The notes: generated by a model from the letters alone, not told the origin. A DNA stretch of 64,000 nucleotides from Micromonospora chokoriensis (GCF_000718555.1 NZ_JOAN01000018.1:1-64000); one strand, 5' to 3'; positions 35,571 to 44,556 are shown, counted from the first letter of the stretch. Made by a program: numbers and translations.

Positions 35571-36596
35571 CTACGGAGCCCCGCCTGCCGTCTCAGTCGT
35601 GCGGCTCATCTGCTCGATGACGTTCACGGTCTGCGCCGTGAGTTCGTGGATGAGCCGGCCTGCTGGTCGGACTTCCCGGACGAGCTCGACCGATTGGCCG
35701 GCGTAGAGGGCCATGTCCGCCAAGTCGCCGGTCATGCCGGGTAAGGGCATCAGATCCTCGTACCGGTAATGGGCCTGGCCTGCGCTGTCGATGGCTACGA
35801 CGTCGCCTTCGTCCGGGCGCCCTGGCGCTGGAGGTGAACCGGCTAGTTCCCAACGTTGCAGGGTCGGATTCCGCAATGCGCGGTGCGCGGCGTCGGGCCA
35901 TCCGCCATCGAAGCAGTGGGTGTGGACGGTGTCCTCCGCGGTGGCAGCGACGAGGCGCTGCCGATACAGCTGGTGGGTGAAAGCTTCAGCGGTCGCCAGG
36001 AAACGCGTGCCGAGCCACGCGCCCTGTGCGCCCAGAGCCAGAACGGCGGCGAGGCCGCGGCCGTCGCTGATGCCGCCGGCGGCCATGACCGGAATCGGGC
36101 CCACGGCGTCGACGACGGCTGGCACCAGAACCATGGTGGCGGTCGTGCCGCGAACATGGCCGCCGGCCTCCCAGCCCTGCGCCACGATGACGTCGACGCC
36201 GCAGCCGGCGGCGTGCACAGCCTCCCGCACGCTGCCGACGGTGTGCATATGCAGCGCACCGGCAGCACGGATCCGGTGGCTGACGGGTCTTGGATCACCC
36301 CAGAAAGTGGAGATGACCGGTACGGCCTCGTCCAGGCACACCGCCAGGGTGTCAATGACGGGAAAGTCCAGCACCAGATTCACCCCGAACGGCCGCGAAG
36401 TCCGCTGCCGAACGTGGCGGATGCCGAGGCGCGCGCGTTCGGGACTCTGCCAGGTCGACGCCAGCATGCCGAGCCCACCGGCTTCGGCTACCGCCGCAGC
36501 CAGCTCGGGCGCCGCCGCGGAGCCGATCGGCGCCTGCACCACCGGCACGTCGATACCCAGCCGCTCGCACAGTGCGTTGCGCAACTTGGACGTCAT
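35571..36596 (-). CDS. Nitronate monooxygenase (2-nitropropane dioxygenase family)
   Basis: 341-residue FMN-dependent TIM-barrel enzyme of the NMO/FabK group, oxidising nitronates such as propionate 3-nitronate. Seen are PVVQAPIGSAAAPELAAAVAEAGGLGML at the N-terminus (in two blocks), VIVAQGWEAGGHVRG (the conserved GxEAGGH segment), VMAAGGISDGRGLAAVLALGAQGAWLGTRF (FMN phosphate site) and a variable C-terminus. Divergent from an HxlR regulator over 92 bp with a TTCGG-AAA-CCGAA dyad. Confidence 0.9.
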   Translation of the reverse strand: MTSKLRNALCERLGIDVPVVQAPIGSAAAPELAAAVAEAGGLGMLASTWQSPERARLGIRHVRQRTSRPFGVNLVLDFPVIDTLAVCLDEAVPVISTFWGDPRPVSHRIRAAGALHMHTVGSVREAVHAAGCGVDVIVAQGWEAGGHVRGTTATMVLVPAVVDAVGPIPVMAAGGISDGRGLAAVLALGAQGAWLGTRFLATAEAFTHQLYRQRLVAATAEDTVHTHCFDGGWPDAAHRALRNPTLQRWELAGSPPAPGRPDEGDVVAIDSAGQAHYRYEDLMPLPGMTGDLADMALYAGQSVELVREVRPAGRLIHELTAQTVNVIEQMSRTTETAGGAP

Positions 36597-36616
36597 CTAA
36601 GCCCGACCCCCTGCGC

Positions 36617-36629
36617 TTCGGAAACCGAA
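36617..36629. promoter_or_regulatory. Small dyad, candidate HxlR operator
   Basis: Perfect TTCGG-AAA-CCGAA between the divergent nitronate-monooxygenase and HxlR starts. Short, so only suggestive. Confidence 0.4.
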
Positions 36630-36688
36630 TCACTGGCGAGGAGGTAGCGTATCGGAAAAAGAAGCACCAGGAGAAGTGGGACGAGCCG

Positions 36689-37054
36689 ATGGCAGTGCCG
36701 AGACCGGGAAGCCCGGTTCGCGGGTCGAACACCGGGCGCCCCTTGATGGCCGCACTCGACCTGTTCGGACGTCGATGGAGCCTGCGCATCGTCTGGGAGT
36801 TACAGCGCGGCGCACTCGGCTTTCGCGCACTGCAGCAACACTGCGACAACATGTCGTCCAGCGTCCTGCGGCAGAGACTGACCGAGCTGATAGAGGCACG
36901 CCTCGTCGCGCAGCAACCGGACGCCGCCTATGCCCTCACCCAACTCGGACAGGGCGCCTACCGAGCCCTGCGCCCCCTCGTGCGGTGGTCGGACGGGTGG
37001 GCAAGCGCCCTCGCCGACGGCGACCCGGCCACCGAGGAGGAAGCCCAGACATGA
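36689..37054 (+). CDS. HxlR-family transcriptional regulator
   Basis: 121-residue winged-helix protein of the HxlR/DUF24 family. The core reads ALDLFGRRWSLRIVWELQRGALGFRALQQHCDNMSSSVLRQRLTELIEARLV with the family's RF..L and S..L..RL.EL pattern. One Cys (QHCDN) sits at the recognition-helix edge, and many HxlR proteins sense aldehydes or quinones through Cys. ATG 36689 is assigned with only a distant SD (AGGAGAAG, 13 nt). Its stop overlaps the PhzF start by ATGA. Confidence 0.88.
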   Translation: MAVPRPGSPVRGSNTGRPLMAALDLFGRRWSLRIVWELQRGALGFRALQQHCDNMSSSVLRQRLTELIEARLVAQQPDAAYALTQLGQGAYRALRPLVRWSDGWASALADGDPATEEEAQT

Positions 37055-37938
37055 CCGGGACCAACGGCGACGACGTGACGATCGTCGACGCCTGCACTCG
37101 CCGCCGGGAAGGTGGCAGCCCGACCGCCGTGCTGATCGATGACATCACGCTCAGCGACAGCACTCGGCGCGCGATCGTCCGGCGCGCCGGCACCTCGCAC
37201 GCGGCGTTCGTCGACGACGCGGGAACCACGCCCACGGTGCGGTTCTTCACCGCACACGGTGAGCTCACCAACTGCGGGCACGGCACAATCGCCGCCCAGG
37301 CGGTCCTGTTACACCGTCGCCGGATCAGAGAACATCGCTTGCGTCAGCGGACCGGTGGCCGCACCTTCGACACAACGGCGATCCAGCGCGACGACGGCAT
37401 CGAGGTCTGGTTCGACCAGGGCCCGGTGGAGCTTCAGGACTGCACCGCCGCAGGACGAGACAGCATCCTCGCCGCCCTCAACATCAGGTCGAACGACATG
37501 GCCACCGACGACGCCCCGTGTGTCGCCTCACCGGGAACACCACGCCTGCTCGTACCGGTCAGAACGCTGCCGACCCTGCTCTCGATACGGCCTGACCTAC
37601 GTCGACTCGCAGCCGAATGCCGTCGTCTCGGCTTTCTCGGCTGCTTCGTCTACACGCTCTCCCCGACCCGCGACGCAGCAGCCGCGCGCATGTTCGCTCC
37701 GGCGATCGGAGTCGGCGAGGACGTCGTCAACGCCAACAGCACAGGATGCCTCGCGGCACACCTGTTCGCGACCCACGGCCACAGCAGCATCGAAGTCGAG
37801 CAAGGGCAGACTGCAGGCCGCCCCTCGTTGGTCTTCGCCACCGCAACCGCCACCACGAAAGGCATTTCCGCCAGGGTCGGCGGAATGGCCACTATCCGAT
37901 CGGGTCCCAACGGCAGGGCAAACGGGGAAGCACCGTAG
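37051..37938 (+). CDS. PhzF-family isomerase with His in place of the catalytic Glu
   Basis: 295-residue PhzF/DapF-fold protein. GGSPTAVL near the start and TNCGHGTIAAQAVL (GH pair) and RMFAPAIGVGEDVVNANSTGCLAAHL match the family, keeping the His and the Asp. At the position of the catalytic Glu (usually SETVF) it reads TSHAAFV, with His50. Normal PhzF isomerisation may therefore be lost or altered. ATG 37051 has GAGGAGG about 10 nt upstream and overlaps HxlR (ATGA), so the pair is co-transcribed. A second PhzF protein (41701) keeps the Glu. Confidence 0.85.
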   Translation: MTGTNGDDVTIVDACTRRREGGSPTAVLIDDITLSDSTRRAIVRRAGTSHAAFVDDAGTTPTVRFFTAHGELTNCGHGTIAAQAVLLHRRRIREHRLRQRTGGRTFDTTAIQRDDGIEVWFDQGPVELQDCTAAGRDSILAALNIRSNDMATDDAPCVASPGTPRLLVPVRTLPTLLSIRPDLRRLAAECRRLGFLGCFVYTLSPTRDAAAARMFAPAIGVGEDVVNANSTGCLAAHLFATHGHSSIEVEQGQTAGRPSLVFATATATTKGISARVGGMATIRSGPNGRANGEAP

Positions 37939-37989
37939 GTCGCCATCACCGCGCCAGCTGTTCGACAAGATCACCAAATCGCTCGAGGA

Positions 37990-38014
37990 GCGGGCGGGGT
38001 GGTCCCCCGCCCGC
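37990..38014. terminator. Bidirectional hairpin terminator
   Basis: Perfect 10-bp G/C stem (37990-37999 with 38005-38014) and 5-nt loop TGGTC between the convergent PhzF and ThuA/dehydrogenase genes. Confidence 0.75.
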
Positions 38015-38027
38015 CACCGCTCGACGG

Positions 38028-41000
38028 TCAGTTGACTGTGATGGTCAGGTTGAGCGAGCGGGTCTCCCCGCTGGTGTAGGTGGTCGTCACCCGGGCGGTG
38101 AAGGTCCCCTTGCGGGGGTAGCTGTGGGCGGTCGACCGCAGTGTCGCCCCGTGCGTGATGGCGCTGTTGTCGCCGAAGTCCCACGCGTAGTCGGTGATGC
38201 TCTGCCCGGACGGCGCTGTCGCCGTGGCGGTCAGCGTGGTGGTCAGGGGTGCGGTGCCACCGGTCGGGTTGGCCGCGATGGTGAGCGTCCCGCCTGGTTC
38301 CTGCTTGACCCCGGCACCGTTGAACCGCAGCCAGTCCAGGGCGAGCAGGTCTGGGGTGCCACCGACCTGGGCGGCGTTGACGAACTTCGCGTACAGGGTG
38401 GTGGTGCCGGTGGGTTTGTTGGTCAGCGTGACGGTGGGGGACACCAGGTTGTCCCACCCGCCGGTGGAGCCGATGGTGGCCGTGCCGATCAGGGTGCCGG
38501 TGGGCGAGCCGGTCCGTAGCTCGATGGTGCCGCCGAGCCCGCCGTTGGTCACCCCGAGCGTCACCGAGCCGATGTTGCGCAGGTCCGCGGGACCGTACGC
38601 CACCCAGTCGTTGTGGTCGACGTCGCCGAGCCGCTTGCCGGCGCGGGCGGTGGCCCGGTCGTTGACCCCGACGCCCGACTGGGCGCTGAAGTGCTCGGCC
38701 TCCTTGCTCTTGGGCTGCAACTGGACGCGGGTCGATCCGGTCAGTGCCGGTACGCCGCCGGCCGCGCCGCCGTCGGTGTACTGCGCGGTGATCAGGGTGT
38801 AGAGGTTCTGCCCCGGCCCGTGCCCGTCACCGGCATCGGCCTCGGTGGCGAGCAACCCCGAACAGCCGGTGTAGACGTCCAGCGGGTGGGCGTGCGAGTC
38901 GTGGCCGAGCTGGGTCTGCACGGTGACCTTCGCGCAGTCGATGGTGGTGTCCTCCGGGTCGGTGACCGTCACCGTGTACGGGATCTTGTCGCCGAAGTCG
39001 AAGAACCCACCGTCGGGCACGTTGATGGTCACCGTGGGTCGCGTGTTGCCGACCACCACGTCGGTGACCGCGCTGGCGGTCAACCCGTTGCCGCTGTTGC
39101 GGACGGTCAGCCGGGCGGTGTGCTTGCCAGCCGTCGCGTAGGTGTAGCTCGGGTTGGCCGCGGTGGAGTCGGTGCTGCCGTCGTTGGTGAAGTCCCAGGC
39201 GTAGCTGAGCGCCGAGCCGTCACCGGCGGTGGATCCGGCCGAGGAGAACGACACCGCGAGCGGTGTGCGTCCGCTGTCCGGGGTGGCGGCGATCTTCGCG
39301 GTCGGCGGTCGGCCGTTGGCCACGTAGTCGATCCGGTAGATGCCGGCGCCGGCGTTGCTGCCGCCGCGACCGCTGCCGGTGCCCTCGCCGAAGTCGATGA
39401 CGTAGAGCGAGCCGTCCGGGCCGAACTCCGCCTCGAAGGGCTGGATCCAGCTCATGTTGTCGAAGATCCCGTTGATCGACTGGAGGTCACCGACGGCGGT
39501 CGGGCCGAAGCGCGCGTTGCTGAAGGTCTGGGCCGTCTTGTGGATCGAGAGCGTCTTGAACCACTTTCGGGTGAACTCGTAGGTGATCCACTTGCCCTCG
39601 AAGTACTCCGGGAACTTCGTCGTGCGGGTGTTGGCCGGGTCGAAGTCGTAGACCGGCCCGCTCATCGGCCCACCACCGCCGGTGCCCAGCTCCGGGAACT
39701 GGGTGGAGGCGGAGTACGCGTACCAGACCAGCGCCGTTTTCGCCGCCGGCAGGGTGGTGAGGCCGGTGTTGTTTGGCGAGTTGTTGACAGGTGCGGCGCA
39801 GTTGAACTTCGCCCCCGAGGTGTTGGTGGCGAAGTTGTAGTCGTTGAACGCGATGTTGTTGCCCACGCAGTACGGCCAACCGAAGTTGCCGGCGCTGGTG
39901 ATCCGGTTGAACTCGACAGTTCCCTCCGGACCACGGTTGGCGTCCGCGGCGCGGGCGTCCGGGCCGTAGTCGCCGACCAGCACCGCGTTGGTTCCCGGCT
40001 CGATGGTGATCCGGAACGGGTTGCGCATGCCCATCGCGTAAATCTCCGGCCGGGTCTTCGCGGTGCCCGCCGCGAAGAGGTTGCCGCTCGGCACGGTGTA
40101 CGTACCGTCGGCCTGTGGGGTGATCCGCAGGATCTTGCCGCGCAGGTCGTTGGTGTTGCCGGCGGTGCCCTGGGCGTCCCAGGCCGCGCGGCCGGCGCGC
40201 TCGTCGACCGGGGTGAAGCCGCTGGAGCCGAACGGGTCGGTGTTGTCGCCGATCGCCGCGTAGAGCCGCCCGGCCGCATCCATGGCCAGCGACCCACCCA
40301 TGTGCGAGTTGGCCCGGCCTTCACCCCGGTAGGTGGGGACGGCCAGCAGGCGTTTCTCCGAGGAGAGCGCGACGCTGTTGTTGGCGACGGTGAACCGGGA
40401 CAGGTTGAGCTGTTTGAGGGTCTTGTCCGACCAGAGCAGGTAGACCCAGCCGTTGCTGGCGAAGTTACGGTCCAGGGTCATCCCGAGCAGCCCGTCGGAC
40501 TGGTCGGTCATCGCCGAGGTGTACGCGAAGTCCAGCAGCGTGGTGACCTGGAGGGTGTCGGAGTTGACCACCTTCAGCGCGCCGGTGCGCTGGATGTAGT
40601 AGACCTTCCGGTCCGGGGCGACGGCCAGCTCGAAGGGGTCGGCCAGGTTCTCGGTGACCAGCCCCACCCGCTCGAAGTTGCTGGTCTCGGTGGCCGAGCA
40701 GTCACCGGCGACCGCGCCGGCCGCCCACTCGATGCCGTAGCGCAGGTGCTCCAGGAACGTTGGCGTGCTGAACTGGGAGCTGGCGTGCCCGCCGGCGGTG
40801 AACCAGGACCGGCCGCCGTCGTAGCGCTGACACCAGGAGTACGCGTGGTCGACGCCCTCGTCCAGGCCGTTGATCCCGTCGCGCACCTTGATCTGCGCGA
40901 GGGTGTGCACGTTGCCGGTCGGGTTGGTCCGCCAGTTGTACCACTCCTCGCTCTGCTCCCAGAGCTCCGGCAGGTTGCGCGTCGACGGGTGCGCCCGGTC

Positions 41001-41492
41001 GAGCACCTTGACCCGGCCGGGGAAGGTGCCGCCGGTGGACGAGAAGTCGGGGTGGTAGTCGAAGATCGTGCCGACCAGGCCCTCGTACCACGGCCAGTCG
41101 CGTTCGCTGGCCGAGGCGGCGTGTAGGCCGGCCCAACCGCCGCCGTTGCGGATGAACGTCTGCAGCGCCGCCCGCTGGCTGGCGTTGAGCAGGTCACCCG
41201 AGGTCGGCAGCGAGTTGGTGTTGTTGAAGACGAGGGCGTCGAAGGTGGCGAGGTTGGCATCGGTGAAGGCGGTCGCGTCGGTGGTGGCGACGACCTCGAA
41301 GTTGTGCGTGGCGCCGAGTTGCTGGATCGCGGCGATGCCGGCCGGGATCGAGTCGTGGTAGAAGTTGGTGATCTTGGAGAAGACCAGCACCCGGAAGCGC
41401 GGGGCAGCCTCGGCGGGCAGGGCGGTGGTGGTGCTCACCACGGTGGCGATGGTGAGCAGGATCAGGCAGATCGCGCGGAGGTGTCGGGGCAT
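38028..41492 (-). CDS. Secreted ThuA-like / PQQ-type sugar dehydrogenase / PKD / CBM multidomain protein
   Basis: 1,154 residues from ATG 41492 (AGGGAG 8 nt upstream). A signal peptide ends near PAEA-AP. Domains in order: ThuA-like (about 30-265, VLVFSKITNFYHDSIPAGI, GGGWAGLHAAS, WYNWRTNP); glucose/sorbosone dehydrogenase-type beta-propeller (about 275-700, PFELAVAPDRKVYYIQR, GMRNPFRI, FNRITSAGNFGWPYC); PKD (about 710-795, SYAWDFTNDGSTD); a beta domain; CBM6/35-like (about 930-1060, HNDWVAYGPADLRNI, LDWLRFNG); C-terminal PKD (ITDYAWDFGDNS). Secreted carbohydrate-active oxidoreductase. A perfect LacI-type operator lies 32 bp upstream. The frame continues upstream to 41669 without support. Confidence 0.92.
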   Translation of the reverse strand: MPRHLRAICLILLTIATVVSTTTALPAEAAPRFRVLVFSKITNFYHDSIPAGIAAIQQLGATHNFEVVATTDATAFTDANLATFDALVFNNTNSLPTSGDLLNASQRAALQTFIRNGGGWAGLHAASASERDWPWYEGLVGTIFDYHPDFSSTGGTFPGRVKVLDRAHPSTRNLPELWEQSEEWYNWRTNPTGNVHTLAQIKVRDGINGLDEGVDHAYSWCQRYDGGRSWFTAGGHASSQFSTPTFLEHLRYGIEWAAGAVAGDCSATETSNFERVGLVTENLADPFELAVAPDRKVYYIQRTGALKVVNSDTLQVTTLLDFAYTSAMTDQSDGLLGMTLDRNFASNGWVYLLWSDKTLKQLNLSRFTVANNSVALSSEKRLLAVPTYRGEGRANSHMGGSLAMDAAGRLYAAIGDNTDPFGSSGFTPVDERAGRAAWDAQGTAGNTNDLRGKILRITPQADGTYTVPSGNLFAAGTAKTRPEIYAMGMRNPFRITIEPGTNAVLVGDYGPDARAADANRGPEGTVEFNRITSAGNFGWPYCVGNNIAFNDYNFATNTSGAKFNCAAPVNNSPNNTGLTTLPAAKTALVWYAYSASTQFPELGTGGGGPMSGPVYDFDPANTRTTKFPEYFEGKWITYEFTRKWFKTLSIHKTAQTFSNARFGPTAVGDLQSINGIFDNMSWIQPFEAEFGPDGSLYVIDFGEGTGSGRGGSNAGAGIYRIDYVANGRPPTAKIAATPDSGRTPLAVSFSSAGSTAGDGSALSYAWDFTNDGSTDSTAANPSYTYATAGKHTARLTVRNSGNGLTASAVTDVVVGNTRPTVTINVPDGGFFDFGDKIPYTVTVTDPEDTTIDCAKVTVQTQLGHDSHAHPLDVYTGCSGLLATEADAGDGHGPGQNLYTLITAQYTDGGAAGGVPALTGSTRVQLQPKSKEAEHFSAQSGVGVNDRATARAGKRLGDVDHNDWVAYGPADLRNIGSVTLGVTNGGLGGTIELRTGSPTGTLIGTATIGSTGGWDNLVSPTVTLTNKPTGTTTLYAKFVNAAQVGGTPDLLALDWLRFNGAGVKQEPGGTLTIAANPTGGTAPLTTTLTATATAPSGQSITDYAWDFGDNSAITHGATLRSTAHSYPRKGTFTARVTTTYTSGETRSLNLTITVN

Positions 41493-41522
41493 GGGGGCGC
41501 TCCCTGTCGGACGGTGAGGGTC

Positions 41523-41536
41523 GGAAAGCGCTTTCT
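41523..41536. promoter_or_regulatory. Perfect LacI-type operator GAAAGCGCTTTC
   Basis: Core 41524-41535 is a perfect 12-bp palindrome. The wider 14-mer GGAAAGCGCTTTCT fits the RGAAAGCSYTTKCC consensus of the LacI regulon at 23-24 kb except the last base. It sits 32 bp before the secreted dehydrogenase start. Confidence 0.75.
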
Positions 41537-41700
41537 CGCTGCCCGCATCACGGTACTGACAGCCAGTGACGACCGTCAATAGCCCTCTGGTAAGCGGTTT
41601 CCCGTCCTGGCGGCGGCCCGCGCTGCGGCGGGCATCTACGGCGCGGTGGCCCGCGAGCCCTGACCCCACGATGCTGGTGTCCGCTCCGTTAGCATCGCTT

Positions 41701-42375
41701 GTGGCAGATCTTCACGTACTACGGGTGTTCTGCGGCCCCGACGGTAGGTACGGAAACGAGCTCGGCGTTGTCCTCGACGGCCCTGCCGTGCCCACTGGGC
41801 CCAGCCGCCAGGCCGTGGCCGCGCGGCTGGGCTTCAGTGAGACCGTCTTCGTCGATGATGCCGGCACGGGGGTCGTCGACATCTACACGCCGAGCGTGCG
41901 GCTGCCGTTTGCCGGGCACCCCCTGGTGGGCACCTCCTGGTTGCTGGGTCACCTCAGGTCCAGGCCGGCGCAGCTTCACCCGCCGGCGGGCTCGGTGCCA
42001 ACCTGGCGCGATGGCGAGTTCACCTGGATCAGGGGTCGCGCGCAGTGGGCGCCCGACAGACATGTGCAGCAGTACGCCTCAGCCGAGGAGGTCGGCGCGC
42101 TGCCGTGCCCGCCGCCAGGTGACGGGTGGCTGTACGCGTGGGCATGGCAAGACCGGGCAGCTGGCCGGGTGCGTACCAGGGGATTTCCCCGCCGGGGCGA
42201 CGCCATCGTCGAGGATGAAGCCACCGGAGCGTCCGCGATCGTGCTCACCGCCGAGCTGCGCCAGGCGTTGGACATCACCCAGGGCAAGGGATCGCAGATC
42301 CTGACTCGACCCGGTCCAGACGACACCGTCGAGGTCGGCGGTCGGGTGATCCTGGAGGAGACCCGCTCCCTCTAA
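41701..42375 (+). CDS. PhzF-family isomerase/epimerase (catalytic Glu retained)
   Basis: About 224 residues, shorter than the usual 260-300. It opens VADLHVLRVFCGPDGRYGNELGVVLDG, keeps the catalytic Glu in GFSETVFVDD, the GH pair in RLPFAGHPLVGTSWLL, and the late acidic motif EDEATGASAIVL. The middle is compressed. GTG 41701 is preceded by TAGCAT at 5 nt, so it is probably leaderless. An in-frame ATG at 41671 is the alternative. Not adjacent to phenazine genes, so the substrate is unknown. Confidence 0.85.
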   Translation: MADLHVLRVFCGPDGRYGNELGVVLDGPAVPTGPSRQAVAARLGFSETVFVDDAGTGVVDIYTPSVRLPFAGHPLVGTSWLLGHLRSRPAQLHPPAGSVPTWRDGEFTWIRGRAQWAPDRHVQQYASAEEVGALPCPPPGDGWLYAWAWQDRAAGRVRTRGFPRRGDAIVEDEATGASAIVLTAELRQALDITQGKGSQILTRPGPDDTVEVGGRVILEETRSL

Positions 42376-42459
42376 CGAGCCTTGAGCCAGACGCCGACAA
42401 GAGTCGATATGGCAGCCGGTCGCCCACTCGTCGTTGTCCTCCTGGCATCATGCTGATCC

Positions 42460-43341
42460 ATGGATCAGCAGGGGCGGTTTCGCCGTGCAGCGCTTGAGTT
42501 GGGCATCCCGGACGAGGAGATCAGCGCGTTCACCCGGCACCTACGTTTGTCGATCTGGTTGAGCGGGGGTGCCGAAGGTGCCCGGGCGGCCGGGCAGTTC
42601 GGTGGGTTGCCCCGGTTGCCGGTGGGCATGGCCTGGCCGACCGCCGGGGCCAGCCTGCTGCCGTTCATCTTCTCGGTCGACTGTGCGGCGCTGCCGAGGG
42701 TCGACGGCTTCGACCTGCCGGCGGACGGCTCGCTGCTCTTCTTCCTGGACCACGAGGAGGATCACCTGGCCGGCGCCAGCGGGGAGCGGGGGTACGCACG
42801 GGTCGTGTATGTGCCGGCCGGCACCAAGACCGAGGTCGCGGAGAAGCCGACCAACGGCGGCATCGTCGGCGAGCAGTACGACGTCGAAGCCACGCTCGGC
42901 GTGGAGCTGCCCGATTGGTTCGAGACCGACGAGGATGAGGATGAGGACGACCTATCGCCTTTCCAGCAGCAGTTGGCCGGTGACCTGGAGCGTGACCTGC
43001 CGCACCTGGACGAGCTCTGTGCGCTGGCCTACGACCTCTGGCCGCCCCATGAAGGGCTCGCCAGCGCCTGTATCGGCGGGTATGCCGACGGTGAGGTGAT
43101 CAGGAGTATCGCCGAGCAGACCCTCGCGGGGCGTGAGAAGGCCGGCGAGATCGTCATCCCGGTGGCTAAGTGGTATTCGCATGTGGAGAGGGAGCAGCAT
43201 CGGCTGGCGAGCGAGTGGGTGTCGCTCGCCCGCTTCTCCCTGGCCGACGAGTTCTACTACGGGAGCTTCGTGATCCGCCACGACGACCTAGCTGCCGGTC
43301 GGTTGGACAAGGCGTTCTCCGTGACCGAATTCAGCGAGTAG
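42460..43341 (+). CDS. DUF1963 (YwqG-like) protein
   Basis: 293 residues. FGGLPRLPVGMAWPTAGASLLPFIFSVDCAALP is in two blocks the typical DUF1963 opening, followed by GSLLFFLDHEED and an acidic run ETDEDEDEDDLSPF. The C-terminus LARFSLADEFYYGSFVIRHDDLAAGRLDKAF matches the family's end. No catalytic role is known to me. Such proteins often sit near polymorphic-toxin or defence genes, but none is evident here. Stands alone. Confidence 0.8.
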   Translation: MDQQGRFRRAALELGIPDEEISAFTRHLRLSIWLSGGAEGARAAGQFGGLPRLPVGMAWPTAGASLLPFIFSVDCAALPRVDGFDLPADGSLLFFLDHEEDHLAGASGERGYARVVYVPAGTKTEVAEKPTNGGIVGEQYDVEATLGVELPDWFETDEDEDEDDLSPFQQQLAGDLERDLPHLDELCALAYDLWPPHEGLASACIGGYADGEVIRSIAEQTLAGREKAGEIVIPVAKWYSHVEREQHRLASEWVSLARFSLADEFYYGSFVIRHDDLAAGRLDKAFSVTEFSE

Positions 43342-43397
43342 GACACCGCCGGCCTTCATGGAACGACTGTCGCCGTGCGTGTCGACAGCGCTAGATG

Positions 43398-44525
43398 TCA
43401 GTCTGCGCGTGCCGGTTCCGTCGGCCGGCTAAAGAACCGGACGATGTCTTCCGCCGCGGTCGGGGACAGCATCATCGCCTGGACTCGTGCGGACATTTCG
43501 GCGATCGGCTGAATCCTTGCGAACATCGACTCTTCGTACGTCCGGATCGCCGAATTCGGGTCCGCCGGGTTGGCGGCGAGTTGGCCAGCGAGTTCCGCGG
43601 CGTCGAGCATGGCCTGGTTGGCGCCCTCGCCGACCGGTGGCATGAGGTGCGCGGCATCGCCGATGAGGGTGACGCCCGGCCGGCTGGCCCAGCGCGTACC
43701 GATGGGCATCGCCTCGACCAGCCGTGGCGTCGGCGCGCTGTCGGCGGCCGTGATGAGTGCGGTGAGGCGGGGGTCCCAGCCAGCGAACAAGTCCAGCAGG
43801 GCGTGCTTACTACGGTATGCGTCGAGGGGCTGGCCCGGCGCGCGCAGCGAGATCCCGACACGGAGGCTGCCGTCGCCGAGGCGCTGCGCTGCGAGGATCT
43901 GGTTCACGCCGACACACCACAGGTTCCCGGGGCCGACCAGCTCGGCGAGATCGGGATGACGCCAGTCGACGTTCTCGACGGTCAGCTCCACGAGCGTTGC
44001 CACATAGGACAGCTCGACGTCGGCCAGCAGCGATCTGACGACTGAGCGGGCGCCGTCCGCGCCGATGAGGATGTCGCAGCTGCTTCGGTGGTTGTCGTGA
44101 AACGTCAGATCCCAGCCCTCGTCGGGTCGCGGGGTCGCCGCGACAAGCCGGTGCCGCCAGACAACCGTGTCGCCGGGGAGGGAGTCGAGCAGAAGATCAC
44201 GCAGTACGCCCCGGTCGATCTCGGGACGTTCGGAGAGTGAGCCAGGTTGTGGCTCGTGGTGCACCAGGGTGCGTCCGGTCGGGTCGAGGATGCGATGTTC
44301 CTCGCCCTCGGGCCGCGCCTCCGACTGGAACTGGCCGGCGAGACCCGCCTCGGTCAGGGCCAGTTGCCCGGACTCCGGGTGCAGATCGAGGGCACCGCCC
44401 TGGGGCCGTGCGGATCGGCTCGCCTCCCGGTCGTACACCACCGCATCGATGCCGTGCCGGTGCAGGATCCGTGCCAGCGTCAACCCGCCGAGACCGCCAC
44501 CGGCGATCGCAATTCGTGTTCTCAC
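43398..44525 (-). CDS. FAD-dependent monooxygenase (TetX/PgaE-like)
   Basis: About 375-residue class A flavin monooxygenase. The FAD dinucleotide motif GGGLGGLTLARIL is at the N-terminus, the DG motif reads LIGADGARSVVR, and the ribityl-binding motif GDAAHLMPPVGEGANQAMLD is near 290. This group contains aromatic hydroxylases and tetracycline-inactivating enzymes, so oxidation of an aromatic or antibiotic substrate is plausible. GTG 44525 is chosen because TACGGT lies exactly 6 nt upstream on the minus strand (leaderless). GTG 44540 is the alternative. Divergent from its TetR regulator with only 22 bp between start codons. Confidence 0.9.
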   Translation of the reverse strand: MRTRIAIAGGGLGGLTLARILHRHGIDAVVYDREASRSARPQGGALDLHPESGQLALTEAGLAGQFQSEARPEGEEHRILDPTGRTLVHHEPQPGSLSERPEIDRGVLRDLLLDSLPGDTVVWRHRLVAATPRPDEGWDLTFHDNHRSSCDILIGADGARSVVRSLLADVELSYVATLVELTVENVDWRHPDLAELVGPGNLWCVGVNQILAAQRLGDGSLRVGISLRAPGQPLDAYRSKHALLDLFAGWDPRLTALITAADSAPTPRLVEAMPIGTRWASRPGVTLIGDAAHLMPPVGEGANQAMLDAAELAGQLAANPADPNSAIRTYEESMFARIQPIAEMSARVQAMMLSPTAAEDIVRFFSRPTEPARAD

Positions 44526-44531
44526 GGCGCT

Positions 44532-44556
44532 ACCGTACACTGTATCTGTGGATACA
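44532..44556. promoter_or_regulatory. Overlapping divergent leaderless promoters with TetR operator
   Basis: Operator dyad TGTATC-TGTG-GATACA (44541-44556, perfect 6-bp arms). The tetR -10 TACACT (44536-44541) lies 6 nt before GTG 44548. The monooxygenase -10 TACGGT (44537 to 44532, minus strand) lies 6 nt before GTG 44525. The operator overlaps the tetR -10 and start codon and abuts the other -10. Confidence 0.82.

Noticed and set aside
38613..41126. An 837-codon open frame antisense to the ThuA/dehydrogenase gene
   Set aside because: Same artefact. The minus strand encodes recognisable domains throughout.
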